Part shown: piece by piece, positions 36,776 to 46,581 of the stretch | How the letters are laid out: every line of letters begins with the position of its first letter | How positions within the stretch are numbered: the stretch's first letter is position 1 | DNA from: Pararobbsia silviterrae | GTDB taxonomy: Bacteria > Pseudomonadota > Gammaproteobacteria > Burkholderiales > Burkholderiaceae | Reading direction: 5' to 3' | Assembly: GCF_003628125.1 (NCBI RefSeq) | Contig: NZ_RBZU01000001.1 | Coordinates: 963,793-1,027,792 of the forward strand | DNA: 64,000 nt | Translations under genes and position numbers: made by a program | Notes under the pieces: generated by a model | Database searches by the model: none | Told to the model about the DNA's origin: nothing | What the model saw: only the letters and a program-made list of their open reading frames with translations

Positions 36776-37411
36776 TCACTTCAATGCTGTTGCCGTCTGA
36801 CCCGCGCTCAACATCCGCTCCACATACCGCGCAATCACATCGATCTCGAGATTGACCTTGCTGCCTTCGCGCAGATGCTTGAGCGTCGTGACTTCGATCG
36901 TATGCGGGATCAGATTGATCGAGAATTCGCAGCCCGCTTCGCGATCGTCGACCGCGTTGACCGTCAGGCTCACGCCGTTGACCGTCACCGATCCCTTGAA
37001 CGCTAGATACCGGCCGATCGAATGCGGCGCGAGCACGCGCAGTTCATGCGACTCGCCGACGGGCGCGAACCGCGTCACGACGCCGAGTCCATCGACATGT
37101 CCCGACACCAGATGGCCGCCGAGCCGGTCGTTCGCGCGCAGGGCCTTCTCGAGATTCACGTCGCCCGGCACATCGAGACCCGCCGTGCAATTAAGACTCT
37201 CGCGCGACACATCAACCGTGAACCGGTTGCCCTCGATCTCGACCGCCGTCATGCAGGCGCCCTGGATCGAGATGCTGTCGCCCGTCGCCACATCGTCGAG
37301 CCCCAGCGTGCCGGCTTCGATCGTCAGGCGCACGCCCGCATCCGGATCGCCCGCGCGCTCGGGTTCGACCGATTCGATACGGCCGACGGCCGCGACAATA
37401 CCTGTGAACAT
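36776..37411 (-). CDS. ribE: Riboflavin synthase alpha chain (RibE/RibC)
   Basis: 211 aa. It dismutates two 6,7-dimethyl-8-ribityllumazine molecules to riboflavin. The start MFTGIVAAVGRIESVEP and the two lumazine-binding repeats are intact: GDSISIQGACMTAVEIEGNRF in the first and GSVTVNGVSLTVNAVDD in the second, with GGHLVSGHVDGLG joining them. The ATG at 37411 has GGAG close upstream; the frame continues upstream only as shadow of ribD. It follows ribD by 71 bp. In related genomes ribB would normally come next, but here about 16 kb of other genes separates them. Confidence 0.96.
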   Translation of the reverse strand: MFTGIVAAVGRIESVEPERAGDPDAGVRLTIEAGTLGLDDVATGDSISIQGACMTAVEIEGNRFTVDVSRESLNCTAGLDVPGDVNLEKALRANDRLGGHLVSGHVDGLGVVTRFAPVGESHELRVLAPHSIGRYLAFKGSVTVNGVSLTVNAVDDREAGCEFSINLIPHTIEVTTLKHLREGSKVNLEIDVIARYVERMLSAGQTATALK

Positions 37412-37482
37412 GGCTCCATTCCCTCTGATCGTGATGAATAGGCGGCGCGCACGATGCGGCGCGCACCGCGTGCTTAGCGTGC

Positions 37483-38607
37483 TTATGCAGTCGGCTTCGG
37501 TACGGACGTCTCGACGCGCGCGAGGATTCTCAAATCGTCGCCGAGCCGATCGACCGAATGAAAGCTCAGCTGCATGCGCGCATCGAGCGTCGCCGGCGGC
37601 GCGAGATTGAACATCGGCATCGCGTCGCCGAGCAGGCTCGGCGCGACGTAGAGCAGCAGTTCGTCGACACAGCCCTCGCGAAGCATCGAACCATGCAGCT
37701 TGTGACCCGCTTCGACGTGGAGTTCGTTGATGCCGCGCGCGCCGAGATCGAGCAGCATCGCGCGCAAATCGACCTTGCCCGCTTCGTTCGGCAACGCGAC
37801 GACCTCGATGCCGCGATCGCGCAACGCCTGCGCGCGCGCGGCCGCGTCGCCGTCGTCGCGCGCGCAATAGACGAGCGGCGGCGCGCCGACGAGCAGACGC
37901 GCCGCGGCGGGCACCTCGAGATTGCGGTCGACGAGCACGCGCAGCGGCTGGCGCGGCGTGTCGATCGCGCGCACGGTCATCTGCGGATCGTCACCGAGCA
38001 CGGTCCCGATCCCCGTGAGAATCGCGCACGCGCGCGCACGCCATGCGTGGCCGTCGTCACGCGCGACGTCGCCCGTGATCCATTGGCTCGTGCCGTCGGG
38101 CAGCGCCGTATGGCCGTCGAGACTCGCGGCGACCTTCACGCGGACCCAGGGCCGCTTGCGCGTCATCCGCGATACGAAGCCGATATTGAGTTCATACGAT
38201 TCGCGTTCGAGCAGCCCGCACCGGACATCGATGCCGGCCGCGCGCAGGATCTGGAGCCCGCGCCCCGACACCTGCGGATTCGGATCTTCCATCGCGGCGA
38301 TCACGCGCGCGATCTTCGCGTCGATCAGCGCATTCGCGCACGGCGGCGTGCGGCCGAAATGGCTGCACGGTTCGAGCGTCACGTAGGCCGTCGCGCCGCG
38401 CGGATCGTGGCCGCGCGCGCGCGCATCCTTGAGCGCGCGGATCTCGGCGTGATCCTGGCCGGCCGGCTGCGTGAACCCTTCGCCGATCACGATGCCGTCC
38501 TTGACGAGCACGCAGCCCACGCGCGGATTCGGCGTCGTCGTATAGAGACCCCGCGTCGCGAGCGCGAGCGCCCGCTCCATATGCGCGAAATCGATGTCCG
38601 AAAACAT
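37483..38607 (-). CDS. ribD: Bifunctional diaminohydroxyphosphoribosylaminopyrimidine deaminase / 5-amino-6-(5-phosphoribosylamino)uracil reductase (RibD)
   Basis: 374 aa. The N-terminal zinc deaminase (about 1-145) shows HAE in GQDHAEIRALKDA and the PCxxxxxxPPC ligand motif in LEPCSHFGRTPPCANAL. The C-terminal reductase (about 150-374) starts PWVRVKVAASLDGHTAL and ends with VAPSLLGD and the usual sugar-phosphate contacts. It catalyses the second and third steps after GTP opening in riboflavin synthesis. The ATG shares one base with the hemL stop (TGATG), so the two are translationally coupled. Confidence 0.97.
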   Translation of the reverse strand: MFSDIDFAHMERALALATRGLYTTTPNPRVGCVLVKDGIVIGEGFTQPAGQDHAEIRALKDARARGHDPRGATAYVTLEPCSHFGRTPPCANALIDAKIARVIAAMEDPNPQVSGRGLQILRAAGIDVRCGLLERESYELNIGFVSRMTRKRPWVRVKVAASLDGHTALPDGTSQWITGDVARDDGHAWRARACAILTGIGTVLGDDPQMTVRAIDTPRQPLRVLVDRNLEVPAAARLLVGAPPLVYCARDDGDAAARAQALRDRGIEVVALPNEAGKVDLRAMLLDLGARGINELHVEAGHKLHGSMLREGCVDELLLYVAPSLLGDAMPMFNLAPPATLDARMQLSFHSVDRLGDDLRILARVETSVPKPTA

Positions 38608-39890
38608 CAGGCCGCCAGCGTCGAGAACACCGTGCTCGCATGCGCGATCGTCTCGTCGATCACGGCATCGGTATGCACGCTCGACACGAAGCCGGCCTCG
38701 TAGGCCGACGGCGCGAAGTAGATGCCTGCGTCGAGCATCGCGTGGAAGAACGTGTTGAAACGCGGGATATCCGATTGCGTGACGTCGGCGAAACGCTTCG
38801 GCACCTCGGGCGCGAAATAGATGCCGAACATGCCGCCGATCGAATCCGCCGAAAACGCGACCCCCGCTTCACGCGCCGCGTCCGACAGACCCCGCGCGAG
38901 CCGCGCGGTCCGCGCGCCGAGGTCTTCGAAGAAGCCCGGCTCCGCGATCAGCCGCAACGTCGCGAGACCCGCCGCGACCGCGACGGGATTGCCCGACAGC
39001 GTGCCGGCCTGATAGACCGCGCCGAGCGGTGCGAGCATCGCCATGATGTCGCGCCTTCCGCCGAACGCCGCGATCGGCATGCCGCCGCCGATGACCTTGC
39101 CCAGACACGTCAGGTCCGGTTTGATGCCGAACAGCGCTTGCGCGCCGCCGAGCGCGACGCGAAAACCGCACATGACTTCGTCGAAGATCAGCACGGTGCC
39201 GTGGGCCGTGCAGAGTTCGCGCAGCGCCGTCAGGAAGGCGCGCGTCGGCTGGATCAGGTTCATATTGCCCGCGACCGGTTCGACGATGACCGCCGCCGTC
39301 TCGTTGCCCAGCGAGCCGAAGAATTCGCGCAGTTGCTCGACGTTGTTGTATTCGAGCACCGTCGTCTGCGCGGCGATTTCGGGCGAGACGCCCGCGGAGG
39401 TCGGGTTGCCGAACGTGAGCAGGCCGGAACCCGCCTTGACGAGCAGGCTGTCGGCATGCCCGTGATAGCAGCCTTCGAACTTGACGATGCGGCTGCGGCC
39501 CGTGAAGCCGCGCGCGAGGCGCAGGGCGCTCATCGTGGCTTCGGTGCCGCTCGACACGAGGCGAACCTGCTCGATCGACGGCACGAGACGGCAGATTTCC
39601 TCGGCGATTTCGATCTCGGCTTCAGTCGGCGCGCCGAAGCTGAAACCGCTGTGCAGCGCGCGCTGGACGGCTTCGAGGACTTCGGGATGCAGATGGCCGA
39701 CGATCATCGGTCCCCACGACCCGATGTAGTCGACATAGCGCTTGCCTTCGGCGTCCCAGAAGTAGGGGCCTTGCGCGCGTTCGATGAAGCGCGGCGTGCC
39801 GCCGACCGAACGGAAAGCCCGCACGGGGGAATTGACGCCGCCGGGGATGGTCCGCTGCGCGCGCTCGAAGAGGCTCTGGTTTTGCGACAT
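38607..39890 (-). CDS. hemL: Glutamate-1-semialdehyde 2,1-aminomutase (HemL)
   Basis: 427 aa class III PLP enzyme that makes 5-aminolevulinate in the C5 tetrapyrrole pathway. The PLP lysine lies in [17 protein letters not shown] (about residue 266), with [13 protein letters not shown] as the Asp motif and the family start [15 protein letters not shown] near the N-terminus. The length matches the family. It heads the visible hemL-ribD-ribE run. The 300-bp gap upstream (39891-40190, divergent from the GDPD-like gene) must hold its promoter; no clear -35/-10 pair was recognised. Confidence 0.97.
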   Translation of the reverse strand: MSQNQSLFERAQRTIPGGVNSPVRAFRSVGGTPRFIERAQGPYFWDAEGKRYVDYIGSWGPMIVGHLHPEVLEAVQRALHSGFSFGAPTEAEIEIAEEICRLVPSIEQVRLVSSGTEATMSALRLARGFTGRSRIVKFEGCYHGHADSLLVKAGSGLLTFGNPTSAGVSPEIAAQTTVLEYNNVEQLREFFGSLGNETAAVIVEPVAGNMNLIQPTRAFLTALRELCTAHGTVLIFDEVMCGFRVALGGAQALFGIKPDLTCLGKVIGGGMPIAAFGGRRDIMAMLAPLGAVYQAGTLSGNPVAVAAGLATLRLIAEPGFFEDLGARTARLARGLSDAAREAGVAFSADSIGGMFGIYFAPEVPKRFADVTQSDIPRFNTFFHAMLDAGIYFAPSAYEAGFVSSVHTDAVIDETIAHASTVFSTLAA

Positions 39891-40190
39891 GGAGATGGGC
39901 TAGAGGGACGTGGGCAGGTACGGGCGCAAAAGCCCGCCAAGCGGCGATTGTACCGGAGCGCTTCATTTGGCACTGAGGATGGCCATGGCGCGTGCGCGAC
40001 ATACGGCGCGGCTACGATCGTGCGGATCGGATCTGAGCCGGATCCTCTCGCGGACTACCGCGCGTCAGCATTGTCCGAGCCTATTTTCATCGGATTTTGC
40101 CACCTCCCGTCTTTTGCGAACGACGATACTGACGGTCCTTTGTGCCGGCCCGGTGGCCGTCGCGTGATATGGCGCGATATGGAGAACACG

Positions 40191-41144
40191 ATGCATCGAT
40201 TGGCGGCGGGATTGTGCGTGATGGTCATGACGGGTGCGCTGGCGGGCTGTGGCGTCGCGGAGGCGGACAGGGCGGGGCCGCGTTTGCCCGCGATCGTCGC
40301 GCATCGCGCGGGCACGGCGGATTATCCCGAGAACACGCTCCGCGCAATCGACGGCGCGCTTCACAACGGCGCCGACCGGATCTGGCTCACGGTTCAGATC
40401 AGCGCCGACGGCGTGCCCGTGCTCTATCGTCCGAACGATCTCAGCGCGCTGACGCCCGAACGCGGGCCCGTTTCATCGCGCACGGCCGCGGAGCTCACGC
40501 AGATCAACGCCGGCTGGAACTTCTCGACGCGTCTTCCGAACGGCGAGGTCGTCTATCCGTATCGTGCGAACCCCACCCCGATTCCGACGCTCGATGCGGC
40601 GCTCGCCGCGATTCCGGCCGATGTGCCCGTGATTCTCGATATGAAAGCCTTGCCGGCCGAACCGCAGGCGCGCGCCGTCGCGAATGTGCTGACCGCGCGC
40701 GGCGCGTGGTCGCGCGTGCTGATTTACTCGACGGATGCGTCATACCAGAAGGCGTTTGCCGGATACCGGCTCGCGCGGATGTTCGAGTCGCGCGATGCGA
40801 CGCGCGGCCGTTTGCTCGATGTTGCCTTGTCAGGGCGCTGCGATGCGCCTGATAACGGCGTCTGGACCGCGTTCGAATGGCAGCGCGACATGCAGGTGAT
40901 CGAGACGTTCACGCTCGGCGAAGGACGCTCGCCCGTGCGCGCGAAGCTCTGGACGCGCGCGGCGCTGGCCTGTCTCGATACGAACGGTCCCGCGCATACG
41001 ATCGCGATCGGGATCAATTCGCTCGATGCGTATCGCGAGGCCGGATGTCTCGGTATCGAGGCGGTACTCGTCGATTCGCCGAAGAACGCGCGCGAATGGC
41101 GCGCGCAGACGGCACAACGATTCGACTGCTCGGCGATGCGTTAA
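40191..41144 (+). CDS. Glycerophosphodiester-phosphodiesterase-like lipoprotein, catalytically degenerate
   Basis: About 317 aa from the ATG at 40191 (GGAG six bases upstream). The lipoprotein signal ends at LAGC (Cys20). The GDPD start VAHRAGTADYPENTL keeps His38 and Arg39. The next block reads ADRIWLTVQISADGVPVLYR where active enzymes have the I-E-x-D...HD pattern. The metal-binding Glu and Asp are Trp65 and Thr67, and the second catalytic His is Arg80. The C-terminal GINSLDAYREAGCLGIEAVL block keeps the fold. It is therefore probably not a working phosphodiesterase in the usual way; it may bind a ligand at the outer membrane. It stands alone between hemL and the HpaR-type gene. Confidence 0.82.
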   Translation: MHRLAAGLCVMVMTGALAGCGVAEADRAGPRLPAIVAHRAGTADYPENTLRAIDGALHNGADRIWLTVQISADGVPVLYRPNDLSALTPERGPVSSRTAAELTQINAGWNFSTRLPNGEVVYPYRANPTPIPTLDAALAAIPADVPVILDMKALPAEPQARAVANVLTARGAWSRVLIYSTDASYQKAFAGYRLARMFESRDATRGRLLDVALSGRCDAPDNGVWTAFEWQRDMQVIETFTLGEGRSPVRAKLWTRAALACLDTNGPAHTIAIGINSLDAYREAGCLGIEAVLVDSPKNAREWRAQTAQRFDCSAMR

Positions 41145-41357
41145 CGGATGCGTCGAACGCATCGCGCGGACGATGTTCGCCGTGGGGCCGTGCGGGCGAA
41201 TCGTGGAGGCGACAGGTGGGATCCGTCGTGGGATCCGAGGGCGCGCCCCGAATCTGCGCCACGCATGCAAGATCCGAATGGGGAAGGTGAGACCCGAATT
41301 TGCGATCGGAATACGCGACCCGAAAGGGCGACTCGAAAGCGCGGCCCGCGTGAGCGA

Positions 41358-41906
41358 TCAGTGTGCGAAGGTTTCGATTTCGGGATCGTCGTCGGTCAGC
41401 GGATCGTTCTCGGCCGACAGGCCCGGCGGGGCGACACGTTCGGGCACGACGCCGTGGCCGACGGGATCGACGGATGCGATGCCCGTCTTCAGATCGTCGA
41501 GCACCTCGCAGAGCTCGTTGAGGCGCGGGATGCCGATCTTGTCTTCGATGCGACGGTACTGCTCTTCGATCAGGGGGCCGATCCGCGCGACGAGCGCCTT
41601 GCTGTTCGCGCTCAAGGAAACGACGACCTTACGCTGGTCCTGGGCCGGGCGCACGCGCTGGACGAGCCCGTCGCGTTCCATGCGTTCGAGCACGCCTGTG
41701 AGGCTCGGGCTCAGGATGCAGCATTCCTTTGCGATCTGTCCGGCTTCCATCTCGCCGATCGGGTGATCGTGCAGCACGCGAATGATGCGCCATTGCTGCT
41801 CCGTCAGCGAAAACCGCTTGAGTATGGGCCGGAACACCGACATCGCAGCCTCACGTGCCTGCAGCAGCAACATCGGCAAATTGCGGTGTTGAAACTCGCC
41901 AGTCAT
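41358..41906 (-). CDS. hpaR: MarR-family regulator, HpaR type
   Basis: 182 aa. The N-terminus LPMLLLQAREAAMSVFRPIL and the winged-HTH core LTEQQWRIIRVLHDH / GEMEAGQIAKECCILSPSLTGVLERME match the HpaR subgroup, known as repressors of homoprotocatechuate degradation operons. It carries an extra C-terminal tail of about 35 residues rich in Pro, Asp and Glu. No aromatic-degradation genes lie beside it here, so its target is unknown. A 310-bp gap with a tandem repeat separates it from the importer ATPase gene. Confidence 0.85.
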   Translation of the reverse strand: MTGEFQHRNLPMLLLQAREAAMSVFRPILKRFSLTEQQWRIIRVLHDHPIGEMEAGQIAKECCILSPSLTGVLERMERDGLVQRVRPAQDQRKVVVSLSANSKALVARIGPLIEEQYRRIEDKIGIPRLNELCEVLDDLKTGIASVDPVGHGVVPERVAPPGLSAENDPLTDDDPEIETFAH

Positions 41907-42111
41907 CGGATATCCGTTTGCGCGTGGGCGCCGCGCGGCATCGGCGGCGCGCCGGTCGTCGCCGGGCGGCGACGCGTTGAACGTCGGGAAACTACGAGAA
42001 CGTCAGGGGAACGACGTGAACTGCTGGACTGCTGGAACCGCGAGGGGCGCGACGGTTGCCCAACCGGGGGCGGCCGGTACCGACTCGTCCGCATCCGACC
42101 CATTGACGGCC

Positions 42112-42171
42112 GACTAAGCGACAGTCACCTAAGCGACAGCCGCCTAAGCGACAGCGGCCTGAGCGACAACC
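42112..42171. repeat. Four tandem copies of a 15-bp repeat
   Basis: Four head-to-tail units of RCCTAAGCGACAGYS type (42112-42126, 42127-42141, 42142-42156, 42157-42171). The last is the most diverged (TGAGCGACAAC). The tract lies in the gap between the regulator start and the stop of the ABC ATPase gene (42217). Confidence 0.85.
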
Positions 42172-42216
42172 GATCAACCGGCGGCCGGCGAACCGGCACG
42201 CCGAGGGCATGATGCT

Positions 42217-43335
42217 TTAAGCGATACGTGCTTCGGTCGTCGGGTCGAACAGCACGGCCTTCGACACGTCGAACAACAGCGCAAGCGTTTCGTGCGCATG
42301 CGGATTCGACGACGGGTGCACGCGGCTGATCGCGCGGGCGCCGTTGAGCTTGAAGAACACGAGCGTATCCGGACCCGTCGGCTCGATCACGTCGACCTTG
42401 ACCTGAACGCTCTGGAGCTGCGCATCGGCGACGTTGTGCGCGCTGCGGTCGTCGGTGATGCGCTCCGGACGCAGGCCGAGGATCACGTCCTTGCCGATCG
42501 ACGCACGCACGGCGTTCGCGCTGAACGGCAGATTCAGCACCGTCTTCTGCACGCCCGTGTCGATCGTGAGGCCGACGCCCGAGCCCGCCTCGACGAGCGT
42601 GCCCTTGACGAAGTTCATCGACGGCGCGCCGATAAAGCCCGCGACGAACAGATTCGACGGGCTGTTGTAGATGTCCTGCGGTGCGCCGAATTGCTGAACG
42701 ACGCCGTCCTTCATGACCGCGATCCGGTCGCCGAGCGTCATCGCTTCGATCTGATCGTGCGTCACGTAGACGATCGTCGTGCCGAGGCGTTGATGCAGCA
42801 GCTTGATTTCGGAACGCAGTTCGATACGCAGCTTCGCGTCGAGGTTCGACAGCGGTTCGTCGAACAGGAACATCTTCGGATCGCGCGCGAGCGCGCGGCC
42901 CATCGCGACGCGCTGACGCTGGCCGCCCGACAGTTGGCCCGGCTTGCGGTCGAGCAGATGGCTCATCTGGAGCATCTCCGACACGCGGCCGATGATTTCC
43001 TTTTGCTCGTTCTGCGGCACCTTGCGGATGTTGAGGCCGAACGCGATGTTTTCGCGGACCGTCATCGACGGATAGAGCGCATACGACTGGAACACCATCG
43101 CGATGTCGCGATCCTTCGGCGACAGGTCGTTGACGACCTTGTCCTCGATGCGGATTTCGCCGCGCGTGACGGTCTCGAGACCCGCGATCATGTTGAGCAG
43201 TGTCGACTTGCCGCAGCCGGAGCCGCCGACAAGGATCAGGAACTGCCCGTCTTCGATATCGATATCGACGCCCTTCAGAACTTCGACGCCGTTCGGGTAG
43301 GTCTTGTAGACGTCACGAATGGATAGGCTGGCCAT
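42217..43335 (-). CDS. gtsD: Sugar ABC importer ATPase (UgpC/MalK/GtsD type)
   Basis: 372 aa. ABC ATPase domain: Walker A GGSGCGKST, signature LSGGQRQRVAMGRALARDP, Walker B FLFDEPLSNLD, and His switch VTHDQ. A C-terminal OB-fold MalK-like regulatory domain (about 245-372, GLRPERITDD and a TGPDTLV region) follows. It energises the two permeases encoded just upstream. The gene is last in the importer operon and starts 80 bp after the second permease. Glucose is the likely cargo, from the gene neighbourhood. Confidence 0.93.
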   Translation of the reverse strand: MASLSIRDVYKTYPNGVEVLKGVDIDIEDGQFLILVGGSGCGKSTLLNMIAGLETVTRGEIRIEDKVVNDLSPKDRDIAMVFQSYALYPSMTVRENIAFGLNIRKVPQNEQKEIIGRVSEMLQMSHLLDRKPGQLSGGQRQRVAMGRALARDPKMFLFDEPLSNLDAKLRIELRSEIKLLHQRLGTTIVYVTHDQIEAMTLGDRIAVMKDGVVQQFGAPQDIYNSPSNLFVAGFIGAPSMNFVKGTLVEAGSGVGLTIDTGVQKTVLNLPFSANAVRASIGKDVILGLRPERITDDRSAHNVADAQLQSVQVKVDVIEPTGPDTLVFFKLNGARAISRVHPSSNPHAHETLALLFDVSKAVLFDPTTEARIA

Positions 43336-43415
43336 GCGACTGAATCCTCTTCAAACAATACTGTGAGTTGGCAGGGGAGGGCGCGGCGCACCGGCACGGC
43401 GCGCCGCGCGTTCCA

Positions 43416-44273
43416 TCAACCCTTGACCGCGCCGGCCGTGAGCCCGCGCACGAAAAAACGACCCGCGACGACATAGACGAGCAGCGTCGGCAATGCGGCG
43501 ATGATCGCGGCCGCCATGTCGACGTTGTATTCCTTGACGCCCGTCGAGGTGTTCACGAGGTTGTTCAACGCGACCGTGATCGGCATCGAATCGACGCCCG
43601 AGAACACGATACCGAACAAGAAGTCGTTCCAGATCTGCGTGAATTGCCAGATCAGGCACACCATGAAGATCGGCAGCGACACGGGCAGCAGGATCTTGTT
43701 GAAGATCATGAAAAAGCCCGCGCCGTCGATGCGCGCCGCCTTGACGAGCTCGGCCGGAACCGACACGTAGAAGTTCCGGAAGAACATCGTCGTGAACGCG
43801 ATCCCGTAGATCACGTGAACGACGACGAGGCCGGTCGTCGAATTCGACAGACCGAACAGCCCTTCAAGACGCGCCATCGGCAGCAGGATCGCCTGAAACG
43901 GAATGAAGCAGCCGACGAGCAGCATCGTGAACAAGCCGTCGGCGCCGCGGAAGCGCCAGTGCGTGAGCACATAGCCGTTGAACGCGCCGATGATCGACGA
44001 GAGCAGCACGGCCGGGATCACCATCTTGACCGAGTTCATGAAGAACGGCTGCATCCCTTCGCAGCGCACGCCCGTGCAGGCTTCGGACCACGCGCGGATC
44101 CACGGCGCCCACGTCGGATGCGACGGCGGCGTCAGCAGGTTCGTCGCGCGCAGCGTGTCGAGGTCCTTGAACGACGTCGACAGCATCACGTAGATCGGGA
44201 AAACGAAGTACAGCGCGAACAGGATCAGCACCGCATAGATCATCGCGCGATTGATCGTGAATTTAGGCTGCAT
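43416..44273 (-). CDS. gtsC: Carbohydrate ABC importer permease (MalG/GtsC type)
   Basis: 285 aa with six TM segments. The EAA loop that docks on the ATPase reads PAELVKAARIDGAGFFMIF, followed by NKILLPVSLP. The N-terminus (MQPKFTINRAMIYAVLIL) is a TM start, and the periplasmic loop contains two Cys (CTGVRC). It overlaps the preceding permease gene by 11 bp, as expected for obligate partners. The C-terminus GLTAGAVKG is typical of the family. Confidence 0.93.
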   Translation of the reverse strand: MQPKFTINRAMIYAVLILFALYFVFPIYVMLSTSFKDLDTLRATNLLTPPSHPTWAPWIRAWSEACTGVRCEGMQPFFMNSVKMVIPAVLLSSIIGAFNGYVLTHWRFRGADGLFTMLLVGCFIPFQAILLPMARLEGLFGLSNSTTGLVVVHVIYGIAFTTMFFRNFYVSVPAELVKAARIDGAGFFMIFNKILLPVSLPIFMVCLIWQFTQIWNDFLFGIVFSGVDSMPITVALNNLVNTSTGVKEYNVDMAAAIIAALPTLLVYVVAGRFFVRGLTAGAVKG

Positions 44274-45183
44274 TGCGCGTGCTCCTCGATTCGAGATACA
44301 TCAGCGGAACGAGCACGGCAATCACGGTCAGCAACATCATGACGGAAGAAGCGGCGCCCAGACCCAGCTGGCCGCGGTTGAACGAGAACGTGTACATGAA
44401 GATCGCGGGCAGATACGACGACGTGCCCGGACCGCCTGCGTTGAGCGCGATCACGAGGTCGAACGTCTTGATCGTGATGTGGCACAGAATCAGCAGCACC
44501 GAGAAGAACACCGGACGCATGCTCGGAATCACGATCTGGCGGTAGATGCGCGGCAGCGTCGCGCCGTCGACCTGGGCCGCCTTGAAGATCTCGCCGTCGA
44601 CGCCGCGCAGACCCGCGAGGAACAGCGACATGCAGAAGCCCGTCGATTGCCACACGGCCGCGATGACCACGCAATAGATCGACTTGTCGGGGTCGCCGAG
44701 CCAGTCGAACGAGAACGACGCCCAGCCCCAGTCGTGGAACACCTTCTCGAGGCCCATGCTCGGGTTCAGGATCCACTGCCAGGCGGTCCCCGTCACGATG
44801 AACGACAGCGCCATCGGATAGAGAAAGACCGCGCGCAGCGCGCCTTCGGTGCGGATCTTCTGATCGAGCAGGATCGCGAGGAACAGGCCGAGCACCGTGC
44901 AGAGCACGATGAAGGGAATGCCGAACAAGGCCAGATTCTTGGCCGAGGTCCAGAACACGTCGTTCGAGAACAGTTCCTCGTACCGGTCGAGGCCGGCGAA
45001 CGTGTAGTTGGGCATCAGTCGCGACGTCGACAGCGACAGATAACCGGTAATCAGGATGAAACCGTAAACAAACACGAGGCTGATCACGACGCTCGGCGAC
45101 AGCACGAGCTTCGGAATCCAGCGGTCGGCGACCGCGCTCAGCGACGACGCACGCCGTTGAGTAGGGCTCAAGGAGACAGCCAC
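44263..45183 (-). CDS. gtsB: Carbohydrate ABC importer permease (MalF/GtsB type)
   Basis: 306 aa with six TM helices. The EAA loop is GVDGEIFKAAQVDGATLPRIY, with RQIVIPSMRPVF after it. The ALSFIVTGTAWQWILNPSMG segment is typical of glucose/mannitol-type GtsB proteins. It lies between the binding-protein gene (156 bp upstream) and the second permease (11-bp overlap). It forms a heterodimeric channel with GtsC for the sugar delivered by the binding protein. Confidence 0.93.
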   Translation of the reverse strand: MAVSLSPTQRRASSLSAVADRWIPKLVLSPSVVISLVFVYGFILITGYLSLSTSRLMPNYTFAGLDRYEELFSNDVFWTSAKNLALFGIPFIVLCTVLGLFLAILLDQKIRTEGALRAVFLYPMALSFIVTGTAWQWILNPSMGLEKVFHDWGWASFSFDWLGDPDKSIYCVVIAAVWQSTGFCMSLFLAGLRGVDGEIFKAAQVDGATLPRIYRQIVIPSMRPVFFSVLLILCHITIKTFDLVIALNAGGPGTSSYLPAIFMYTFSFNRGQLGLGAASSVMMLLTVIAVLVPLMYLESRSTRNAA

Positions 45184-45339
45184 AACACGCTCCTAAAAAC
45201 GAGCCGGCACGACGCAAAAGCCCGTGCCGGCATAAGGACTCACATAAACAACCAGTTTGCGAGGTCGCGGCCGAAAGTCACGCCGCACCGCAGCAACCGA
45301 TATTCGACAGCCCGACCCGAAGGCCAGGCTGTTTTGACA

Positions 45340-46581
45340 TTACTTCGTCTTTGCTGCCTTCGCGAGTTCGGCGACAGCCGTCTTCGAATCTTCGTCCGAG
45401 TTCATGAACTTCGTCACGACGTCGGTGATCGCGCCTGCGACGGCGTCACCTTGCGCCATGCCGTGAGCCAGCGACGGGACGTAACCGCCGCCCTTGATCG
45501 CCGATTGCTCATCCGCGTACGACGCCTTCGCGCAGTCGTCGAACTTGTCCATGTTCACGCCCAGGCGGACCGGGATCGAGCCCTTGTACAGGCTGAACTG
45601 TTCCTGGAAGTCCGGCGTCATGATCGTCTTCGCAAGCGCGAGCTGGCCCGGCGTCGCTGCCGACTGACCCTTCTCCTTGAAGAACACGAACGAGTCGACG
45701 TTGAACGTGTAGCCCTTTTCCGAACCCGGAGCCGGCGAGCAGACATAGTCCTTGCCCGGCACCTTGCTCGCGTTCGCGAACTCGCCCTTCGCCCAGTCGC
45801 CCATGAACTGCATGCCTGCCTTGCCCTGGATGACCATCGACGTCGCGAGGTTCCAGTCACGGCCGGCGTGGCCCTTGTCGAAGTACGTCGTGATCTTGCG
45901 GACCGTGTCGAACACTTGAACCATCTGTTCCGACGTCAGGGTCTTCTGATCGAGGTCGACGATCGCCTTCTTGTAGAAGTCGTTGCCTTGCGACAGCACG
46001 ACGTCTTCCCAGAGCGTCAGGTCTTGCCACGGTTGACCGCCGGCGGCGACCGGGATCAGGCCGGCAGCCTTGAACTTGTCAGCCAGCGCGAAGAATTCCG
46101 GCCAGGTCTTCGGCGGTTGCGCGCCGGCCTTGTCGAGTGCGGCCTTGTTGATCCAGAGCCAGTTCACGCGGTGAACCGAGAACGGTGCGCCGACGGTCTT
46201 GCCTTGGTACTTGATGATCTTGTCGATCGCGGGGGGCAGGTTCTTGTCCCAGTCGGTGGCAGCTGCGTCGATCGGCACGAGCACGTCTTGTTGCGCCCAT
46301 TCCTGGATCAGCGGACCCTTGATCTGAGCGGCCGACGGCGGGTTGCCCGAGATAACCTGCGTCTTCAGCGCCGTCATGGCGGCTGCACCGCCGCCACCGG
46401 CGACAGCGTAGTCCTTCCATTGATAGCCCTGCTTGTCGAGGTCGTCCTTGAGCACGCCGACGGCCTTGGCTTCGCCGCCCGACGTCCACCAGTGGAGCAC
46501 TTCGACCTGCTCGGCAGCTTGCGCGGTGCCATAAACCATTCCGGCTGCGCACAGCGCGCCGATGATCGCACGGACTTTCAT
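45340..46581 (-). CDS. gtsA: Periplasmic glucose-type ABC substrate-binding protein (GtsA-like)
   Basis: 413 aa. GGAGGAG lies close to the ATG. A Sec signal peptide (MKVRAIIGALCAAGMVYGTA, cleavage QAA-E) is followed by the mature start EQVEVLHWWTSGGEAKAV, characteristic of cluster B sugar-binding proteins that take glucose or mannose. It captures the sugar for GtsB/GtsC. The neighbourhood (divergent zwf, pgl and glucokinase) supports glucose. It is the first gene of the importer operon and has an about 395-nt leader if transcription starts at the promoter at 46982-47010. Confidence 0.93.
   Translation of the reverse strand: MKVRAIIGALCAAGMVYGTAQAAEQVEVLHWWTSGGEAKAVGVLKDDLDKQGYQWKDYAVAGGGGAAAMTALKTQVISGNPPSAAQIKGPLIQEWAQQDVLVPIDAAATDWDKNLPPAIDKIIKYQGKTVGAPFSVHRVNWLWINKAALDKAGAQPPKTWPEFFALADKFKAAGLIPVAAGGQPWQDLTLWEDVVLSQGNDFYKKAIVDLDQKTLTSEQMVQVFDTVRKITTYFDKGHAGRDWNLATSMVIQGKAGMQFMGDWAKGEFANASKVPGKDYVCSPAPGSEKGYTFNVDSFVFFKEKGQSAATPGQLALAKTIMTPDFQEQFSLYKGSIPVRLGVNMDKFDDCAKASYADEQSAIKGGGYVPSLAHGMAQGDAVAGAITDVVTKFMNSDEDSKTAVAELAKAAKTK

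Noticed and set aside
36776-39890. FMN riboswitch controlling the rib genes
   Set aside because: No RFN-element core was found upstream of hemL, ribD, ribE or ribB on the minus strand.
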